From Oscillospiraceae bacterium (lineage in GTDB: Bacteria; Bacillota; Clostridia; Oscillospirales; Oscillospiraceae), in NCBI GenBank assembly GCA_017395935.1, contig JAFQNL010000019.1, positions 186,001-250,000 on the forward strand: a DNA stretch of 64,000 bases, read 5' to 3'. Each line of letters starts with the position of its first letter. Positions within the stretch are counted from its first letter, which is position 1. The notes below the pieces were generated by a model that saw nothing but the letters and a program-made list of their open reading frames with translations, did not search any database and was not told the DNA's origin. This document shows, piece by piece, positions 33,607-41,646 of the stretch. The position numbers and the translations under genes were made by a program.

Positions 33607-34454
33607 TGGACCTCTGGTATCAGCTCGTCGATCTGCTCCCCTTTGAATGGGCCGAGCCAGGCAGAATGCTCTTCATGAAAAATGCGCTTCTGGCCATTTT
33701 AGTTATCTCGCCTCTGTTCGGACTGCTGTCCACCATGGTGGTAGAAAAGAAGATGTCTTTTTTCTCCGACGCATTGGGCCATTCTGCCTTTACCGGCATA
33801 GCTGCCGGAACCTTGGCCGGCTTTACTGACCCAAGCTGGTGCGCCGTTTTGCTGGCGGTCTGCTTCGCGCTGCTCTTTACCTGGGTCAGAAATCGGACCA
33901 ATTTGGCCAGTGACACGGTAATTGGTGTCTTTTCTTCCACCGCAGTGGCGTTGGGCATTTTCCTTTCCACGCTTGGTGGACGCAGCTTCACCAAATTCAA
34001 CAGCCTGCTGGTGGGAGATATTCTCTCTGTTACACCGGAAAAGATCGCTCTTCTGGCACTGATCCTGCTGCTGGTTGCGCTTCTCTGGCTCACATCCCTG
34101 AATCAGATTGCACTCTCCGCGATCCATCCGGCCCTTGCCCGGAGTCGCGGCGTCCAATTAATCCGGCAGGAAGCGCTTTTCAACTGTGCTGTTGCCGTGG
34201 TCGTCACCCTCTCAATGACCTGGGTCGGTCTGCTGGTCATTAACTCTCTTCTGGTTTTACCCGGCGCCGCGGCCCGGAATCTGGCCAGAAATATGCGCCA
34301 GTATACCTGGATTTCCCTTGCTCTGGCCCTTATTTCCGGATTTACCGGACTGATGATGAGTTACTATATCGGCGCTTCCACCGGCGCATCCATCACGCTG
34401 GTGCTGGCTCTCTGCTTTGCGCTTACCTTCTGCTTCCGCAAGCGCTGTCTCTGA
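33606..34454 (+). CDS. znuB: Zinc ABC transporter permease ZnuB
   Basis: A 282-residue permease of the metal ABC-3 family with about eight hydrophobic segments. Typical sequence: FFSDALGHSAFTGIAAGTLAG in the first third, FSSTAVALGIFL, and the coupling region around HPALARSRGVQL. GAAGGGGGTG lies upstream. A frame open further upstream into znuC is not used. It ends the znuACB unit at a strong terminator. Confidence 0.95.
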   Translation: MDLWYQLVDLLPFEWAEPGRMLFMKNALLAILVISPLFGLLSTMVVEKKMSFFSDALGHSAFTGIAAGTLAGFTDPSWCAVLLAVCFALLFTWVRNRTNLASDTVIGVFSSTAVALGIFLSTLGGRSFTKFNSLLVGDILSVTPEKIALLALILLLVALLWLTSLNQIALSAIHPALARSRGVQLIRQEALFNCAVAVVVTLSMTWVGLLVINSLLVLPGAAARNLARNMRQYTWISLALALISGFTGLMMSYYIGASTGASITLVLALCFALTFCFRKRCL

Positions 34455-34460
34455 GATGAA

Positions 34461-34505
34461 AAAAGAGTCTCTGTCATTATGAGTGACAGAGACTCTTTTC
34501 TTATT
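34461..34505 (+). terminator. Terminator after znuB
   Basis: A perfect 16-bp stem (AAAAGAGTCTCTGTCA and complement, 7-base loop) is followed by CTTATTTTCTTTTT. Confidence 0.93.
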
Positions 34506-34594
34506 TTCTTTTTAATGGTATAAACGGTTCCGTGCTGTTCGAAGTTCGATAACCAGCGCCTGTCCGCTCTGCGGACAGATGTCCCTATTTCTTC

Positions 34595-34622
34595 ACCACC
34601 GGAAAGCGCTCCGCATAGTATA
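34595..34622 (+). promoter_or_regulatory. Candidate SigK promoter of dpaAB
   Basis: AC (34595-34596), 17-base spacer, CATAGTATA (34614-34622) fits the SigK pattern AC-N17-CATAnnnTA. In B. subtilis the spoVF operon is SigK-dependent, which supports the match. The -35 is only a dinucleotide, so chance is not excluded. Confidence 0.5.
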
Positions 34623-34658
34623 TCCCATCCCACCAGAAAGGACGGTGAAGCTACTAAA

Positions 34659-35531
34659 ATGCCTCGTACATTACATTTCTGGGTGCTGGGAGGCGATCTG
34701 CGTCAGGTAAAGCTTGCCCGGCTTCTTCAGGAGGACGGACACAGCGTCCAGACCTATGCCATGGAGCACCGCCCGGATCCGGGCAGCCTTCCGGGCTCAG
34801 ACACCATAAGAGGAATCGAGCAGGCGGACTGCGTAATCCTGCCTCTGCCTATGACGGGCGAACGGGGTCTGCTCAACTGCGCCCTTTCAGATCTTCATGT
34901 ATCCGCTGACGAGATCTTTGCCCATTTGATCCCCGGTCAGCTGGTTTGTGCCGGCAAAGTGCCTCCCAAATTCCGTGTACTGGCAGAGAGAAAAGGACTG
35001 ATCCTTCGAGACTATTTTGAGCGGGAGGAGCTTGCAGTTGCAAACGCAGTCCCAACAGCAGAGGGAGCGATCCAGATCGCCATGGAAGAGCTTCCGACCA
35101 CCCTCTTCGGTCTGGATGTGCTGATTATCGGCTATGGCAGACTGGGTAAGATTCTGGCCCATCGACTCAAGGGGCTCGGCGCACAGGTGACAGTGTCCGC
35201 CCGTAAATACAGCGACCTTGCATGGATCGAGGCCTATGGGTATCGCCCGGAGCGAACCGATCAGCTAACAGGCTGGCTGGGTGTATATGATCTGATTATC
35301 AACACTGTCCCGACCCGGATAATCGGCGAAGCGCAGCTGGCCGATCTGAAAGAGAACAGTCTGGTCATAGATCTTGCCTCCAGTCCCGGAGGAGTAGACC
35401 GCACGGCCGCCGCCCAACAGGGCGTCAAGGTGATCTGGGCGCTGTCGCTGCCGGGCAAGGCAGCACCGGACAGCTCAGGCCGGATCATACGTGACACTAT
35501 TTATCATATTATGCAGGAGCTGGAACTATGA
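34659..35531 (+). CDS. dpaA: Dipicolinate synthase subunit A (SpoVFA)
   Basis: With DpaB it oxidises dihydrodipicolinate to dipicolinic acid in the mother cell; dipicolinate gives spores heat resistance. The 290-residue protein has an N-terminal domain (MPRTLHFWVLGGDLRQVKLA) and a Rossmann NADP-binding domain starting LIIGYGRLGKILAHRLKGLG near residue 150, with VIDLASSPGGVD near 235. The ribosome site is weak (AAAGGACGGTGAAG further upstream). The stop overlaps the dpaB start (ATGA). Confidence 0.95.
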   Translation: MPRTLHFWVLGGDLRQVKLARLLQEDGHSVQTYAMEHRPDPGSLPGSDTIRGIEQADCVILPLPMTGERGLLNCALSDLHVSADEIFAHLIPGQLVCAGKVPPKFRVLAERKGLILRDYFEREELAVANAVPTAEGAIQIAMEELPTTLFGLDVLIIGYGRLGKILAHRLKGLGAQVTVSARKYSDLAWIEAYGYRPERTDQLTGWLGVYDLIINTVPTRIIGEAQLADLKENSLVIDLASSPGGVDRTAAAQQGVKVIWALSLPGKAAPDSSGRIIRDTIYHIMQELEL

Positions 35532-36124
35532 AACTCTGTGACGCTGCCGTTGGCTTTGCCCTTTGCGGTTCTTACTGTACCCATCAGACAGTGCTTGAGG
35601 CGCTGAAGACCTTTGCGGGAGAGACCGGTCAGCTGATCCCGATCCTTGCCGAGGAGAGCGGAAACAGAGACAGCCGGTTTGGCAGCAACGCACAGCTGCG
35701 CCATGAGCTTGAATCGCTCTGCGGCCACCCCATCTGGGACAGCATTGAAAAGGTAGAGCCAATTGGACCCAAAAGACTGCTGGATCTGCTCATTATTGCC
35801 CCCTGCACCGGAAACACATTGGGAAAGCTGGCCGCCGGTATCACTGACAGTGCTATTACTATGGCCGCCAAAGCGCATCTAAGAAACGGTAGACCTATTT
35901 TGCTGGCGCCTTCTACCAATGACGGACTGTCTGTCTCGCTTCGTAATCTGGGTGATCTGCTTATGAGGAAGCAGTATTATTGTGTTCCGTTTTCTCAGGA
36001 CGACCCTGCTGGTAAGCCAAACTCCATTGTCTCGCATATGGATCTGATTCTTCCCGCGGCTCAGGCCGCTTTGGAGGGCAGGCAGTACCAGCCGTTACTT
36101 ATGGAGCGGGCGAAACGTGAATAA
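35528..36124 (+). CDS. dpaB: Dipicolinate synthase subunit B (SpoVFB)
   Basis: A 198-residue flavoprotein-fold protein related to the decarboxylase family of PpcDC/Dfp. LCDAAVGFALCGSYCT begins the sequence, PCTGNTLGKLAAGITDSAIT (near residue 97) is the FMN/substrate loop, and LLAPSTNDG follows. It pairs with DpaA. Having dpaAB separates this organism from clostridia that rely on EtfA for dipicolinate synthesis. No clear terminator follows. Confidence 0.95.
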   Translation: MKLCDAAVGFALCGSYCTHQTVLEALKTFAGETGQLIPILAEESGNRDSRFGSNAQLRHELESLCGHPIWDSIEKVEPIGPKRLLDLLIIAPCTGNTLGKLAAGITDSAITMAAKAHLRNGRPILLAPSTNDGLSVSLRNLGDLLMRKQYYCVPFSQDDPAGKPNSIVSHMDLILPAAQAALEGRQYQPLLMERAKRE

Positions 36125-36172
36125 TAACGAATTATTCAGCCAGATATTTCGGATTTCTTTAGAATTCTTCAC

Positions 36173-36201
36173 TTAACAGCAGGGCCATTTTGTGCTATAC
36201 T
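36173..36201 (+). promoter_or_regulatory. SigA-type promoter of the glycosyltransferase gene
   Basis: TTAACA, 17-base spacer, TATACT, about 55 bases upstream of the start codon. Confidence 0.72.
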
Positions 36202-36255
36202 TATTTTGTATTTAAATGAAAGTTACTTCTACTTAAGGTAAAGGAGCGAATTGTT

Positions 36256-37278
36256 TTGAAGCTGATCACATTTGCAGTGCCTTGCTACAACTCTGCAGCA
36301 TATATGTCTCACTGCATTGACACTCTGCTCACCGGCGGTGACGAGGTGGAGATCATTCTGGTTGATGACGGATCCAAGGACGATACCGGCGCCATTGCCG
36401 ATCGCTATGCTGAGCAGTATCCTGATATTGTTCGGGTCATTCATCAGCCCAACGGCGGCCACGGCGAAGGCGTAAATCAGGGTATGCGCAATGCCACCGG
36501 TGTCTACTATAAGGTAGTGGACTCTGATGACTGGGTGGATACCGATGCGCTGAAGAAGATTCTGGACACCATCCGGGGCTGGGTAAATTCCAACAATCTG
36601 GTAGATCTGCTCATCTGCAACTATGTCTATGAGCATGTGGAGGACAATACCAGCCATACCATTCGCTATAACAGCGTATTCCCTGAAGATACCGTCTTCG
36701 GCTGGCCCGAAGTGGGGCACTGGAGCCCCTCTCAGTACCTGCTGATGCACTCTGTGTTCTATCGTACTCAGCTGGTTCGTGACTGTAAGCTTGAGCTGCC
36801 CAAGCACACGTTCTATGTGGACAATATCTTTGTTTACCAGCCCCTGCCCTGGGTCAAGACCATGTACTATATGGATCTGGACTTCTATCGCTACTTCATC
36901 GGCCGTCAGGATCAGAGCGTTAATGAAGCAGTCATGGTCAAGCGGGTTGACCAGCAGCTCCGTGTAACTCGGATTATGCTCGACTGCTTCGATGTGCTGA
37001 GCATTCGTAAAACCAACCGGAAGCTCTACCGCTATATGTGCCGCTATCTGTCCATGATGATGACCATTTCTTCCATGTTCCTCATGATCTCCGGCACAGA
37101 GGAGAATCTGAAGAAGAAGGACGAACTCTGGGACTATCTGAAGAACAAAAATACCTACCTCTATCAGAAGATGAAGTACCGCTCTCTCTCTGCTGTTTCC
37201 GATTTGCCCGGCAAGGTAGGACGGAAACTGGGTGTCAGTGGCTATCGTCTGGCAAGAAAGATCTATAAGTTCAACTAA
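36256..37278 (+). CDS. Family 2 glycosyltransferase
   Basis: A 340-residue GT-A-fold enzyme. VPCYNSAAYMSHCIDTLL (residues 8-25) starts the nucleotide-sugar-binding domain, ILVDDGSKDDTG (near 35) and VDSDDWVDTDAL (near 92, the DxD metal motif) complete it. The C-terminal half has no transmembrane segment. TTG 36256 is the only in-frame start near the ribosome site AAGGAG (9 bases upstream). Donor and acceptor are unknown. It stands alone between two terminated units, next to sporulation genes but with a vegetative promoter. Confidence 0.88.
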   Translation: MKLITFAVPCYNSAAYMSHCIDTLLTGGDEVEIILVDDGSKDDTGAIADRYAEQYPDIVRVIHQPNGGHGEGVNQGMRNATGVYYKVVDSDDWVDTDALKKILDTIRGWVNSNNLVDLLICNYVYEHVEDNTSHTIRYNSVFPEDTVFGWPEVGHWSPSQYLLMHSVFYRTQLVRDCKLELPKHTFYVDNIFVYQPLPWVKTMYYMDLDFYRYFIGRQDQSVNEAVMVKRVDQQLRVTRIMLDCFDVLSIRKTNRKLYRYMCRYLSMMMTISSMFLMISGTEENLKKKDELWDYLKNKNTYLYQKMKYRSLSAVSDLPGKVGRKLGVSGYRLARKIYKFN

Positions 37279-37299
37279 GCCTTATATTCTGCCATATTG

Positions 37300-37331
37300 G
37301 GGCGGTACCTGTCAAAGGGTGCCGCCCTTTT
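37300..37331 (+). terminator. Terminator 1 after the glycosyltransferase gene
   Basis: GGGCGGTACC pairs with GGTGCCGCCC (10 bp, one G-U pair, 8-base loop) and is followed by TTTTC. Confidence 0.75.
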
Positions 37332-37346
37332 CATTTGCTGCACACC

Positions 37347-37371
37347 GCCGTCTTAGACGGCTTTTTTATTT
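37347..37371 (+). terminator. Terminator 2 before spoIIGA
   Basis: GCCGTC-TTA-GACGGC with TTTTTTATTT directly after. Two terminators in tandem insulate the spoIIGA operon from upstream transcription. Confidence 0.85.
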
Positions 37372-37411
37372 GACCGGCTGTATACTGATTTTCCGGAAGG
37401 GGTGATGAGGG

Positions 37412-38272
37412 ATGACTGTGATCTATGTCGATACCGTACTGGTGCTCAACAGTATTTTGGACTATCTGCTGCTTCTTTCGACGGCAAAGCTGACTGCCCA
37501 ACCCTTTTCAAGGCTGCGCCTTCTGGCCGGAAGCCTTCTGGGCGGCGGATACGCAGTGCTGTTGTTTCTTCCGGACGCTCACTGGCTTTCAAATCCGCTG
37601 ATTAAGCTGCTGTGGGCTGTTCTGATCGTGCTGGTCGCGTTTGGCTTAGGCGGAGATCTGCTTCGGCTGACTTTGGTCTTTTTGGCTCTGTCATGTTCAC
37701 TGGCTGGGATACTGGTGCTAGTCTCTTTGTTCTCCGCTGCAAACCTGACCTATCCACAGGGGATCCCGGTCACATCAATGGACTGGAAAGCGCTGATTCT
37801 GGCGGCATCTCTATGCTATCTGCTCTCTGCCACTTTCCTGCGCAGAATAGCGGACCGGAGAGAGACCAGACTGCTGCCCGTCAAACTTCGATGGGACTGC
37901 CGTCAGACTGCCTTCACAGCGCTGGAGGATACAGGAGATCTGCTTACAGACCCTGCCGGCAACGGACCGGTTCTGGTGGTCTATTGGAAGACTGCGGCAG
38001 CCGTTCTTCCTCAGCTGCCCCGTCTTCAGGAATCAGATATTCGAGACCCGGTCGAAGGAATCGGCCGGTTAGCGGACAGTTGGGGGAGAGGACGGCTGAA
38101 CTTGCTGCCCTATCGTGGCATCGGAAGCGGACAGCGATTTCTTCTTGCCGTCCGGGTGGACAGCGCTGTAATCAACGGCGAAGTGCTTCACGGTCAACTG
38201 GTCGCTCTGGCACCGGATCAGCTCTCAGAAGGAAGTTATCAGGCCGTAATCGGCCCGCGGAAAGGAGTTTAA
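37412..38272 (+). CDS. spoIIGA: Sigma-E processing aspartic protease SpoIIGA
   Basis: Membrane protease that removes the pro-sequence of SigE after signalling from SpoIIR. The 286-residue protein has about five hydrophobic segments in the first 145 residues and then a cytoplasmic domain with the aspartic-protease motif [12 protein letters not shown] (Asp173, D-T-G), followed by PVLVVYW. GAAGGGGTGATGAG precedes the start. A TATACT lies at 37381-37386 and a TTTGACC just before it, possibly part of a Spo0A box, but I cannot define the promoter. It is followed by sigE after one base. Confidence 0.93.
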   Translation: MTVIYVDTVLVLNSILDYLLLLSTAKLTAQPFSRLRLLAGSLLGGGYAVLLFLPDAHWLSNPLIKLLWAVLIVLVAFGLGGDLLRLTLVFLALSCSLAGILVLVSLFSAANLTYPQGIPVTSMDWKALILAASLCYLLSATFLRRIADRRETRLLPVKLRWDCRQTAFTALEDTGDLLTDPAGNGPVLVVYWKTAAAVLPQLPRLQESDIRDPVEGIGRLADSWGRGRLNLLPYRGIGSGQRFLLAVRVDSAVINGEVLHGQLVALAPDQLSEGSYQAVIGPRKGV

Positions 38273-38273
38273 A

Positions 38274-38990
38274 ATGGATCTGAGACTTTTGCTGCACTGT
38301 CTGATTGCCCGATTGAAGGCGTTCTGCGGCTTGTCAGAGGGCGTTGGTTACATTGGCGGCAGCGACACTCTGCCTCCACCGATCTCCCGGGAGCAGGAAA
38401 AACAGCTGCTGCAGGAAAGCAGAGAAGGGAACCAGCAGGCAAGGAATGTTTTGATCGAGCACAATCTGCGTCTGGTCGTCTATCTGGCCAGACGGTTTGA
38501 GAATACAGGCATTAATCTGGAAGATCTGATCTCTATCGGCACCATCGGGCTGGTCAAAGGGGTCAACACCTTCGACCCTGATAAGAATATCAAGTTGGCT
38601 ACCTATGCCTCCAGATGTATTGAAAACGAGATCCTGATGCATTTGCGAAAGACTGCCAACCAAAGGGGAGAGATATCCTTTGATGAGCCGCTGAACACCG
38701 ATTGGGATGGAAACGAGCTGCTGCTGTCAGATATTCTCGGTACAGACGAAGACGTTGTCAGCAGACCACTGGAAGAAGCCGCCGAGCGTCAACTTCTTCA
38801 CGCAGCGCTGGAGACACTCAACGAGCGTGAACTGCATATTATTGCCAGCCGGTTTGGTTTGGGCGGCCGGCGCAGCTGCACGCAGAAGGAAGTCGCCGAT
38901 ACAATGGGTATCTCTCAGTCCTATATTTCCCGTCTGGAGAAAAGGATTATCACCCGGCTGCGCTCAGAAATCCTTCGGATGAGCGGCTGA
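38274..38990 (+). CDS. sigE: Sporulation sigma factor SigE (mother cell)
   Basis: A 238-residue sigma-70-family factor. The N-terminal stretch before residue 27 is the expected pro-sequence, with processing by SpoIIGA. Region 2 includes [20 protein letters not shown] and [19 protein letters not shown]; region 4 has the helix-turn-helix [27 protein letters not shown] lies 6 bases upstream. It is adjacent to spoIIGA as in all spore formers. No terminator is visible after it, so read-through into the next two genes is expected. Confidence 0.95.
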   Translation: MDLRLLLHCLIARLKAFCGLSEGVGYIGGSDTLPPPISREQEKQLLQESREGNQQARNVLIEHNLRLVVYLARRFENTGINLEDLISIGTIGLVKGVNTFDPDKNIKLATYASRCIENEILMHLRKTANQRGEISFDEPLNTDWDGNELLLSDILGTDEDVVSRPLEEAAERQLLHAALETLNERELHIIASRFGLGGRRSCTQKEVADTMGISQSYISRLEKRIITRLRSEILRMSG

Positions 38991-39041
38991 CAGCGTTTTC
39001 TGAAATATTATTAATCTTCCAAGCGTATCATGTCTATATAG

Positions 39042-39071
39042 TAGACGATACGAAAAAGAATATGGTATAAT
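39042..39071 (+). promoter_or_regulatory. Possible promoter of the lipoprotein gene
   Basis: TATAAT at 39066-39071 with a weak TAGACG 18 bases upstream. It would give the lipoprotein gene expression independent of the spoIIGA operon. Confidence 0.45.
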
Positions 39072-39105
39072 CATTCTGCCAACTTCATTGATTGGAGGAA
39101 TGAAA

Positions 39106-40614
39106 ATGAAAAGAATTAAGAATCTTCCGGCAATCGTGCTGGCTGTTGCGCTGCTGATAAGTCTGCTGAGCGGCTGCGGTGCCAAGTCTCCCGTTGATGG
39201 ATACTATGGTCTGCTTGAGGAGATGCAGGCCACAATGAAAGCGGGAGCCAAGTCCGACATGAGTCTTGACTTTGAGATGGATGGAATGCCGATCGCTGTC
39301 GATCTTGAACTGCTCACCAAAGGTGAGGAGGACGGCCGAATCAACGGCTCTGTCGAAGTTTCCGGCATCTCTGTTAAGATCCCTGAGATTCTCTTTAACG
39401 ACGGTACAGTTATCTATCTGGATGGCTCCGGCTTTGCTGATCTGCTGACGCTGGCGGATTTGGTAGACGCCGAGGTTCTGGATCAGATTCGAGGTAAGCA
39501 TCTGATGATGACGGTTGAGCAGGCTATCGCCACCGAGATGGATGCGGAGGCTATCGCTCTGCTGGAGTCCACCAGCCGTAAGTGCGCTGACGAGCTCAAG
39601 GCCCGGGCGGAGCTCTACTCTGAGGACCCCGACCAGAAGGGTACCTATGTTCTTGAAGTGAGCGGCAATATACTCTATGATCTGTTTTTGGTTGCAATCA
39701 ACGATATGATCGAGCATCAGGATGCCTATATTGACTTCATTTACGACTCTGTCGGTGCAAATAAGTACATGACCAGAGAAGATCTGGAAACTGCCTTTGC
39801 CGAGATCAAGACCTCTCTTGAGTCCGATGACAGCACCTTGCCTGCAGAGGTAGTTGAAAAGCTCAACGGAATCCACTTGACCAGCGCCATCAGCAAGGGT
39901 AAGGATAATAGCTATCAGATTGAAAGCGTTCTGACGATTGAAATCGAGGGCGAAGCGATCGCACTCAACATTTCCGAGACAGTTATTGCCGTGAAGGAAG
40001 AGCTGGACTTCACCATTTCCGGCGAAACGATCGACTTTGAAGAGTTTGCCGAGTCGTTGGTCAACTCTCTCTATGGTTATAGCTATGAAGACGATTACTA
40101 TTTCGAAGACGTGGAAGACGTTTACGCGACCGGCACGCTCGATCAGCTTGATTTGACCACTGCCACCGATCGCGTGGACACCATTACCATTGTCTCTGCC
40201 TCCGGTACCAGATGCTCGGTTGCTGTCCCCAATGACATGAACTGGAACGAAGCCTATATTGATTCCGCACTTAACAGTGTTACCGGCAGTGACAAGGACA
40301 TCTCCTATTTTTACTCTGCCTACACCACTCCCATCGACGATCTGGATTTGGATGCCTTTATTGACGATGCCGTTGCATCCTTTAATGATCCGGAAATCGG
40401 AGGCGATGTGACACGGACTGAGAAAGTAGTTGGCAATGATGTATATGCCATGGCTTTGGAGGGCAATTACAGCGGCCTTGATCTCTACGAACTCTTTATT
40501 GTGGAAAACATTTCTGCAGATGAGTGCGCAGTGATCACGGTTCTCCTCTATGGAAGTGATCTGACACCGGTCCAGAGCTTGGTAGACTACTACGACCTGA
40601 CTCTTCCTCGCTAA
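39106..40614 (+). CDS. Acidic lipoprotein of unknown function, between sigE and sigG
   Basis: A 502-residue secreted lipoprotein: basic N-terminus, hydrophobic core and lipobox LSGC with Cys24. The mature part is strongly acidic, with no domain I can name. It has repeated beta-strand-like stretches (SMDVDLE-like patterns: DMSLDFEMDGMPIAVDLELL, then NSYQIESVLTIEIEGEAIAL), a short tyrosine/acidic run near residue 325 (GYSYEDDYYFEDVED) and a C-terminal domain from about residue 345. I prefer ATG 39106, with GGAGG 7 bases upstream. Its position between sigE and sigG is unusual, as these genes are adjacent in most spore formers. Confidence 0.85.
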   Translation: MKRIKNLPAIVLAVALLISLLSGCGAKSPVDGYYGLLEEMQATMKAGAKSDMSLDFEMDGMPIAVDLELLTKGEEDGRINGSVEVSGISVKIPEILFNDGTVIYLDGSGFADLLTLADLVDAEVLDQIRGKHLMMTVEQAIATEMDAEAIALLESTSRKCADELKARAELYSEDPDQKGTYVLEVSGNILYDLFLVAINDMIEHQDAYIDFIYDSVGANKYMTREDLETAFAEIKTSLESDDSTLPAEVVEKLNGIHLTSAISKGKDNSYQIESVLTIEIEGEAIALNISETVIAVKEELDFTISGETIDFEEFAESLVNSLYGYSYEDDYYFEDVEDVYATGTLDQLDLTTATDRVDTITIVSASGTRCSVAVPNDMNWNEAYIDSALNSVTGSDKDISYFYSAYTTPIDDLDLDAFIDDAVASFNDPEIGGDVTRTEKVVGNDVYAMALEGNYSGLDLYELFIVENISADECAVITVLLYGSDLTPVQSLVDYYDLTLPR

Positions 40615-40648
40615 CCAACAAAGCCTCCTATCCGGCAAAACTCCCCCT

Positions 40649-40678
40649 GCATAGCAAAAACCTCCTGTGGAGATACTG
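40649..40678 (+). promoter_or_regulatory. Candidate SigF-type promoter of sigG
   Basis: GCATA (40649-40653), 15-base spacer, GGAGATACTG (40669-40678) matches GYWTA-N15-GGnnAnAHTR at every fixed position. In B. subtilis sigG is a SigF target. The start would fall near 40685, inside the hairpin described at 40661-40697. Confidence 0.7.
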
Positions 40679-40697
40679 TTAACAGTACCACAGGAGG
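40661..40697 (+). promoter_or_regulatory. Hairpin that masks the sigG ribosome-binding site
   Basis: CCTCCTGTGG (40661-40670) is perfectly complementary to CCACAGGAGG (40688-40697). Between them TACTGTTAACAGTA (40674-40687) is itself a perfect palindrome, leaving only AGA bulged. The 17-bp stem-loop buries AGGAGG (40692-40697), the sigG Shine-Dalgarno sequence. A comparable leader hairpin damps sigG translation in B. subtilis. Confidence 0.85.
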
Positions 40698-40705
40698 TTT
40701 CGCTC

Positions 40706-41479
40706 ATGTATGGGAAGGTAGAGATCTGCGGTGTGAATACCGCCAAGCTGAAAGTGCTTAAAAGCGAGGAAATGACCGCCCTCCTCCGGCGGGTAAAGGA
40801 AGGAGATCAGGAGGCCAGAAAAGAGATGATCGAAGGTAATCTCAGACTTGTACTGTCGGTGATCCAACGTTTTGCCGGAAGAGGGGAAAATATGGACGAC
40901 CTGTTTCAAGTAGGCTGTATTGGGCTGGTCAAGGCAGTGGATCGGTTTGACTGTGATCAGTACGAGGTCAAATTCAGCACCTACGGAGTTCCCCTGATTT
41001 TAGGTGAAGTCCGCCGTTTTCTGCGTGACTCCTCTTCTGTGCGGGTCAGTCGATCCACCCGGGATCTCGCTTACAAGATCCTTCAAGCAAAGGAAGCGTA
41101 TTTGAAAGACCACCAGCAGGAGCCCACCTTGGAGCAGCTGGCCAAACAGCTCCATGTAAAGCGGGAGGAGGTCGTATTTGCTCTGGACGCCATATCCGAT
41201 CCGGTCAGTCTCTACGAGCCAGTCTATTCCGATGGCGGAGACACCGTTTGTGTGATGGATCAGGTCAAAGACGAGAAAAATACCGATGAGCGCTGGCTGG
41301 AACATCTGGCCCTTTCAGAGGCAATGCAGCAGCTGACCGAGCGGGAAAGGCATATTCTGGAGTTGCGCTTCTATCAGGGAAAAACTCAGATGGAAGTCTC
41401 CGCCGAGGTGGGTATCTCTCAGGCACAAGTATCCCGGCTGGAAAAGGGGGCACTTCAGCAAATCAGAAAAAGCCTATAA
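40706..41479 (+). CDS. sigG: Sporulation sigma factor SigG (forespore)
   Basis: A 257-residue late forespore sigma factor. The N-terminus MYGKVEICGVNTAKLKVL is characteristic of SigG and fixes the start at 40706 (AGGAGG 8 bases upstream). Region 2 is NLRLVLSVIQRFAGRGENMD, with FDCDQYEVKFSTYGVPLILG; region 4 ends EVSAEVGISQAQVSRLEKGA. A longer frame reaching 40667 would put the ribosome site inside the gene. Regulation appears both transcriptional (SigF-type promoter) and translational (masking hairpin). A terminator follows. Confidence 0.96.
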   Translation: MYGKVEICGVNTAKLKVLKSEEMTALLRRVKEGDQEARKEMIEGNLRLVLSVIQRFAGRGENMDDLFQVGCIGLVKAVDRFDCDQYEVKFSTYGVPLILGEVRRFLRDSSSVRVSRSTRDLAYKILQAKEAYLKDHQQEPTLEQLAKQLHVKREEVVFALDAISDPVSLYEPVYSDGGDTVCVMDQVKDEKNTDERWLEHLALSEAMQQLTERERHILELRFYQGKTQMEVSAEVGISQAQVSRLEKGALQQIRKSL

Positions 41480-41484
41480 GTTCA

Positions 41485-41508
41485 GGCCGGCACAGCCGGC
41501 CACTTTTT
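41485..41508 (+). terminator. Terminator after sigG
   Basis: GGCCGGC-ACA-GCCGGCC is followed by ACTTTTTA, 5 bases after the sigG stop. Confidence 0.8.
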
Positions 41509-41566
41509 ATGAAGGAAATTAGTTATGAATGGAATGTAAATTTTGCCGTTTGCCCCTCTTTGGTCA

Positions 41567-41595
41567 TTGCTATGGGTTCAAATGTGTGATATAGT
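41567..41595 (+). promoter_or_regulatory. SigA-type promoter of cls
   Basis: TTGCTA, 17-base spacer, TATAGT, 51 bases upstream of the start codon. Confidence 0.72.
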
Positions 41596-41646
41596 GCATT
41601 TTGTTCTAAATTGAACTATTAAGGAATATAGAAGGAGGAAGCAAGC

